Shown here: one piece after another, positions 43,378 to 44,778 of the stretch | Layout of the letters: every line of letters starts with the position of its first letter | Position numbering within the stretch: the first letter of the stretch is position 1 | Assembly: GCF_001646665.1 (NCBI RefSeq) | Contig: NZ_LWBU01000158.1 | Coordinates: forward strand, 328,648-373,425 | From: Streptomyces noursei | GTDB taxonomy: Bacteria; Actinomycetota; Actinomycetes; Streptomycetales; Streptomycetaceae | Reading direction: 5' to 3' | Length of the DNA: 44,778 bases | Made by a program: the position numbers and the translations under genes | Notes under the pieces: generated by a model | Told to the model about the DNA's origin: nothing | The model's input: only the letters and a program-made list of their open reading frames with translations | The model's database searches: none

Positions 43378-44610
43378 ATGCCTTCCGTACTGCCCGATGG
43401 TGAGCCCATGCCCGAGGACGGCGCGCTGCCCGCGCCAGCCCTGCTCGGGGCCGGTGAGCGGCCGCTCGGGTTCTATCTGCACGTGCCGTACTGCGCGACC
43501 CGCTGCGGCTACTGCGACTTCAACACCTACACCGCCACCGAGCTGCGTGGTTCCGGTGGCGTCCTGGCCTCCCGCGACAACTACGCCGCGACGCTGACCG
43601 ACGAGGTGCGCCTCGCGCGGAAGGTGCTGGGCGACGACCCGCGCCCGGTGCGGACCGTGTTCGTCGGCGGCGGCACGCCCACGCTGCTCGCCGCCGCCGA
43701 CCTGGTGTCGATGCTCGGCGCCGTCCGCGACGAGTTCGGCCTCGCCGACGACGCCGAGATCACCACCGAGGCCAACCCGGAGTCCGTGGACCCGGCGTAC
43801 CTGGCGGAGCTGCGCGAGGGCGGATTCAACCGGATCTCCTTCGGGATGCAGAGCGCCCGGCAGCACGTCCTGAAGGTGCTCGACCGCACCCACACGCCCG
43901 GACGGCCCGAGGCCTGCGTCGCGGAGGCCCGCGCGGCCGGGTTCGAGCACGTCAACCTCGACCTGATCTACGGCACGCCGGGCGAGAGCGACGCCGACTG
44001 GCGCGCGTCGCTCGACGCGGCCATCGGCGCGGGGCCGGACCACATCAGCGCGTACGCCCTGATCGTGGAGGAGGGCACCCAGCTGGCGCGGCGCATCCGG
44101 CGGGGCGAGGTGCCGATGACGGACGACGACGTCCACGCGGACCGGTACCTCATCGCGGAGGACGTGCTCTCCGGGGCCGGCTTCTCCTGGTACGAGGTGT
44201 CCAACTGGGCCACCTCCCAGGCGGGGCGGTGCCTGCACAACGAGCTGTACTGGCGCGGCGCCGACTGGTGGGGCGCCGGGCCCGGCGCGCACAGCCACGT
44301 CGGGGGCGTGCGCTGGTGGAACGTGAAGCACCCCGGCGCGTACGCCGCCGCGCTGGCGGAGGGGCGGTCGCCGGGTGCGGGGCGTGAGGTGCTGTCGGAG
44401 GAGGACCGGCGGGTGGAGCGGGTCCTGCTGGAGCTGCGGCTGCGGGAGGGCTGCGAGCTGTCGCTGCTGAAGCCCGCGGGGCTGGCCGCCGCCGAGAAGG
44501 CGGTGGGTGACGGGCTCCTGGACCCCGGTCCCTACGCCGGCGGGCGGGCCGTGCTGACGCTGCGGGGCCGGCTGCTGGCCGACGCGGTGGTGCGGGACCT
44601 GGTGGACTGA
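43378..44610 (+). CDS. hemW: HemW-family radical SAM heme chaperone (coproporphyrinogen-III-oxidase-like)
   Basis: About 410 residues. Binds heme and a [4Fe-4S]-S-adenosylmethionine cofactor. The cluster motif Y-C-A-T-R-C-G-Y-C (CX3CX2C) lies near residues 38-46, followed by F-V-G-G-G-T-P-T-L near 95-103 (SAM-binding) and the HemW-type C-terminal domain with E-V-S-N-W-A near 280. HemW proteins have an extra N-terminal Cys absent from the oxygen-independent oxidase HemN and transfer heme to respiratory enzymes. ATG 43378 is used; ATG 43369 three codons earlier is also possible. The location before the hrcA-dnaJ region in relatives (memory) agrees. It starts 15 nt after the phosphatase stop. 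Confidence 0.9.
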   Translation: MPSVLPDGEPMPEDGALPAPALLGAGERPLGFYLHVPYCATRCGYCDFNTYTATELRGSGGVLASRDNYAATLTDEVRLARKVLGDDPRPVRTVFVGGGTPTLLAAADLVSMLGAVRDEFGLADDAEITTEANPESVDPAYLAELREGGFNRISFGMQSARQHVLKVLDRTHTPGRPEACVAEARAAGFEHVNLDLIYGTPGESDADWRASLDAAIGAGPDHISAYALIVEEGTQLARRIRRGEVPMTDDDVHADRYLIAEDVLSGAGFSWYEVSNWATSQAGRCLHNELYWRGADWWGAGPGAHSHVGGVRWWNVKHPGAYAAALAEGRSPGAGREVLSEEDRRVERVLLELRLREGCELSLLKPAGLAAAEKAVGDGLLDPGPYAGGRAVLTLRGRLLADAVVRDLVD

Positions 44611-44771
44611 CCGGGCCCGCCTCCCGGGCACCCAGGCCCCGCCGCCGAGTCCCTCCAGCCCCGCCCCCGGGCAGCAACCCCTAGGGAGTGTCCGCAAAGT
44701 ATCGGCGTCCGCCCGGAGGGCGGGGGTCGCGGGTGTCCGGTGCGTGCGATCGCAAGGCGGAGGAGGGAGCC

Positions 44772-44778
44772 ATGGCGG
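44772..44778 (+). CDS. Start of a next gene at the right edge (partial)
   Basis: GGAGGAGGG (44759-44767) followed by ATG at 44772 looks like a good start; only two codons and one base are inside the window. The 160-nt gap after hemW holds a small hairpin CCGCCC (44709-44714)/GGGCGG (44718-44723). Confidence 0.4.

Noticed and set aside
44690..44760. Possible insertion-sequence end (GTGTCCGCAAAG) near the right edge
   Set aside because: The phrase looked familiar from streptomycete mobile elements, but no inverted repeat partner or transposase is inside the window, so I cannot support it.

Overview
The window is high-GC actinobacterial chromosome and, by gene order and gene types, almost certainly Streptomyces. 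Codons nearly always end in G or C, start codons are often GTG, and the run proB-proA-nadD-(LCP)-rsfS-tRNA-Ala-leuS-comEA/comEC-holA-rpsT-lepA-hemW is the familiar core-genome arrangement of that genus. Nearly everything is core; the most accessory-looking piece is the stretch between two identical tRNA-Ala genes.

Layout. (1) 1-7.7 kb: a cell-wall glycopolymer locus with a GT4 glycosyltransferase, a cytidylyltransferase/SDR fusion resembling CDP-ribitol synthases, a membrane protein with a TagF-like polyol-phosphate polymerase domain, and a GT2 glycosyltransferase. Strong hairpins separate them. (2) 7.8-11.0 kb: proB, a conserved unknown and proA (proline synthesis). (3) 11.1-14.5 kb: two adjacent single-pass membrane proteins sharing an N-terminal motif, a convergent M48 metalloprotease and a 53-residue membrane protein. 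(4) 14.6-18.2 kb: nadD, a divergent LCP-family glycopolymer transferase, rsfS, and a histidine phosphatase whose only usable start appears to be CTG. (5) 18.2-22.8 kb: two identical tRNA-Ala(GGC) genes, each with promoter and terminator, flanking an XRE regulator/MFS exporter pair, two tiny CxxC proteins and a GT87 mannosyltransferase-like protein. (6) 22.9-25.8 kb, minus strand: a two-gene operon pairing a six-helix bis-heme membrane protein (NOX/ferric-reductase histidine spacing) with a NuoF-like NADH/FMN-ferredoxin fusion. (7) 26.0-29.2 kb: leuS with a peptide-dependent transcription attenuator. (8) 29.3-36.1 kb: a membrane-anchored coiled-coil protein, DegV, ComEA, ComEC, an 84-residue protein nested in the comEC 3' end, and holA. 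(9) 36.6-44.7 kb: rpsT, lepA, a long-chain acyl-CoA synthetase, a three-domain anti-sigma-kinase/GAF/PP2C protein and hemW. A new gene begins at the right edge.

Two themes stand out. First, many start codons sit 6-8 nt after a TANNNT -10 box with no ribosome binding site, which is the architecture of leaderless mRNAs: proB, proA, both motif-sharing membrane proteins, nadD, the GT87 gene, degV, comEA and, most strikingly, the leuS leader peptide. Second, the bis-heme membrane protein plus the NuoF-ferredoxin protein looks like a split NADH oxidase/ferric-reductase-type electron-transfer chain, and is the best candidate here for a poorly described system. All assignments come from reading the sequence and remembered family knowledge; no database search was run.
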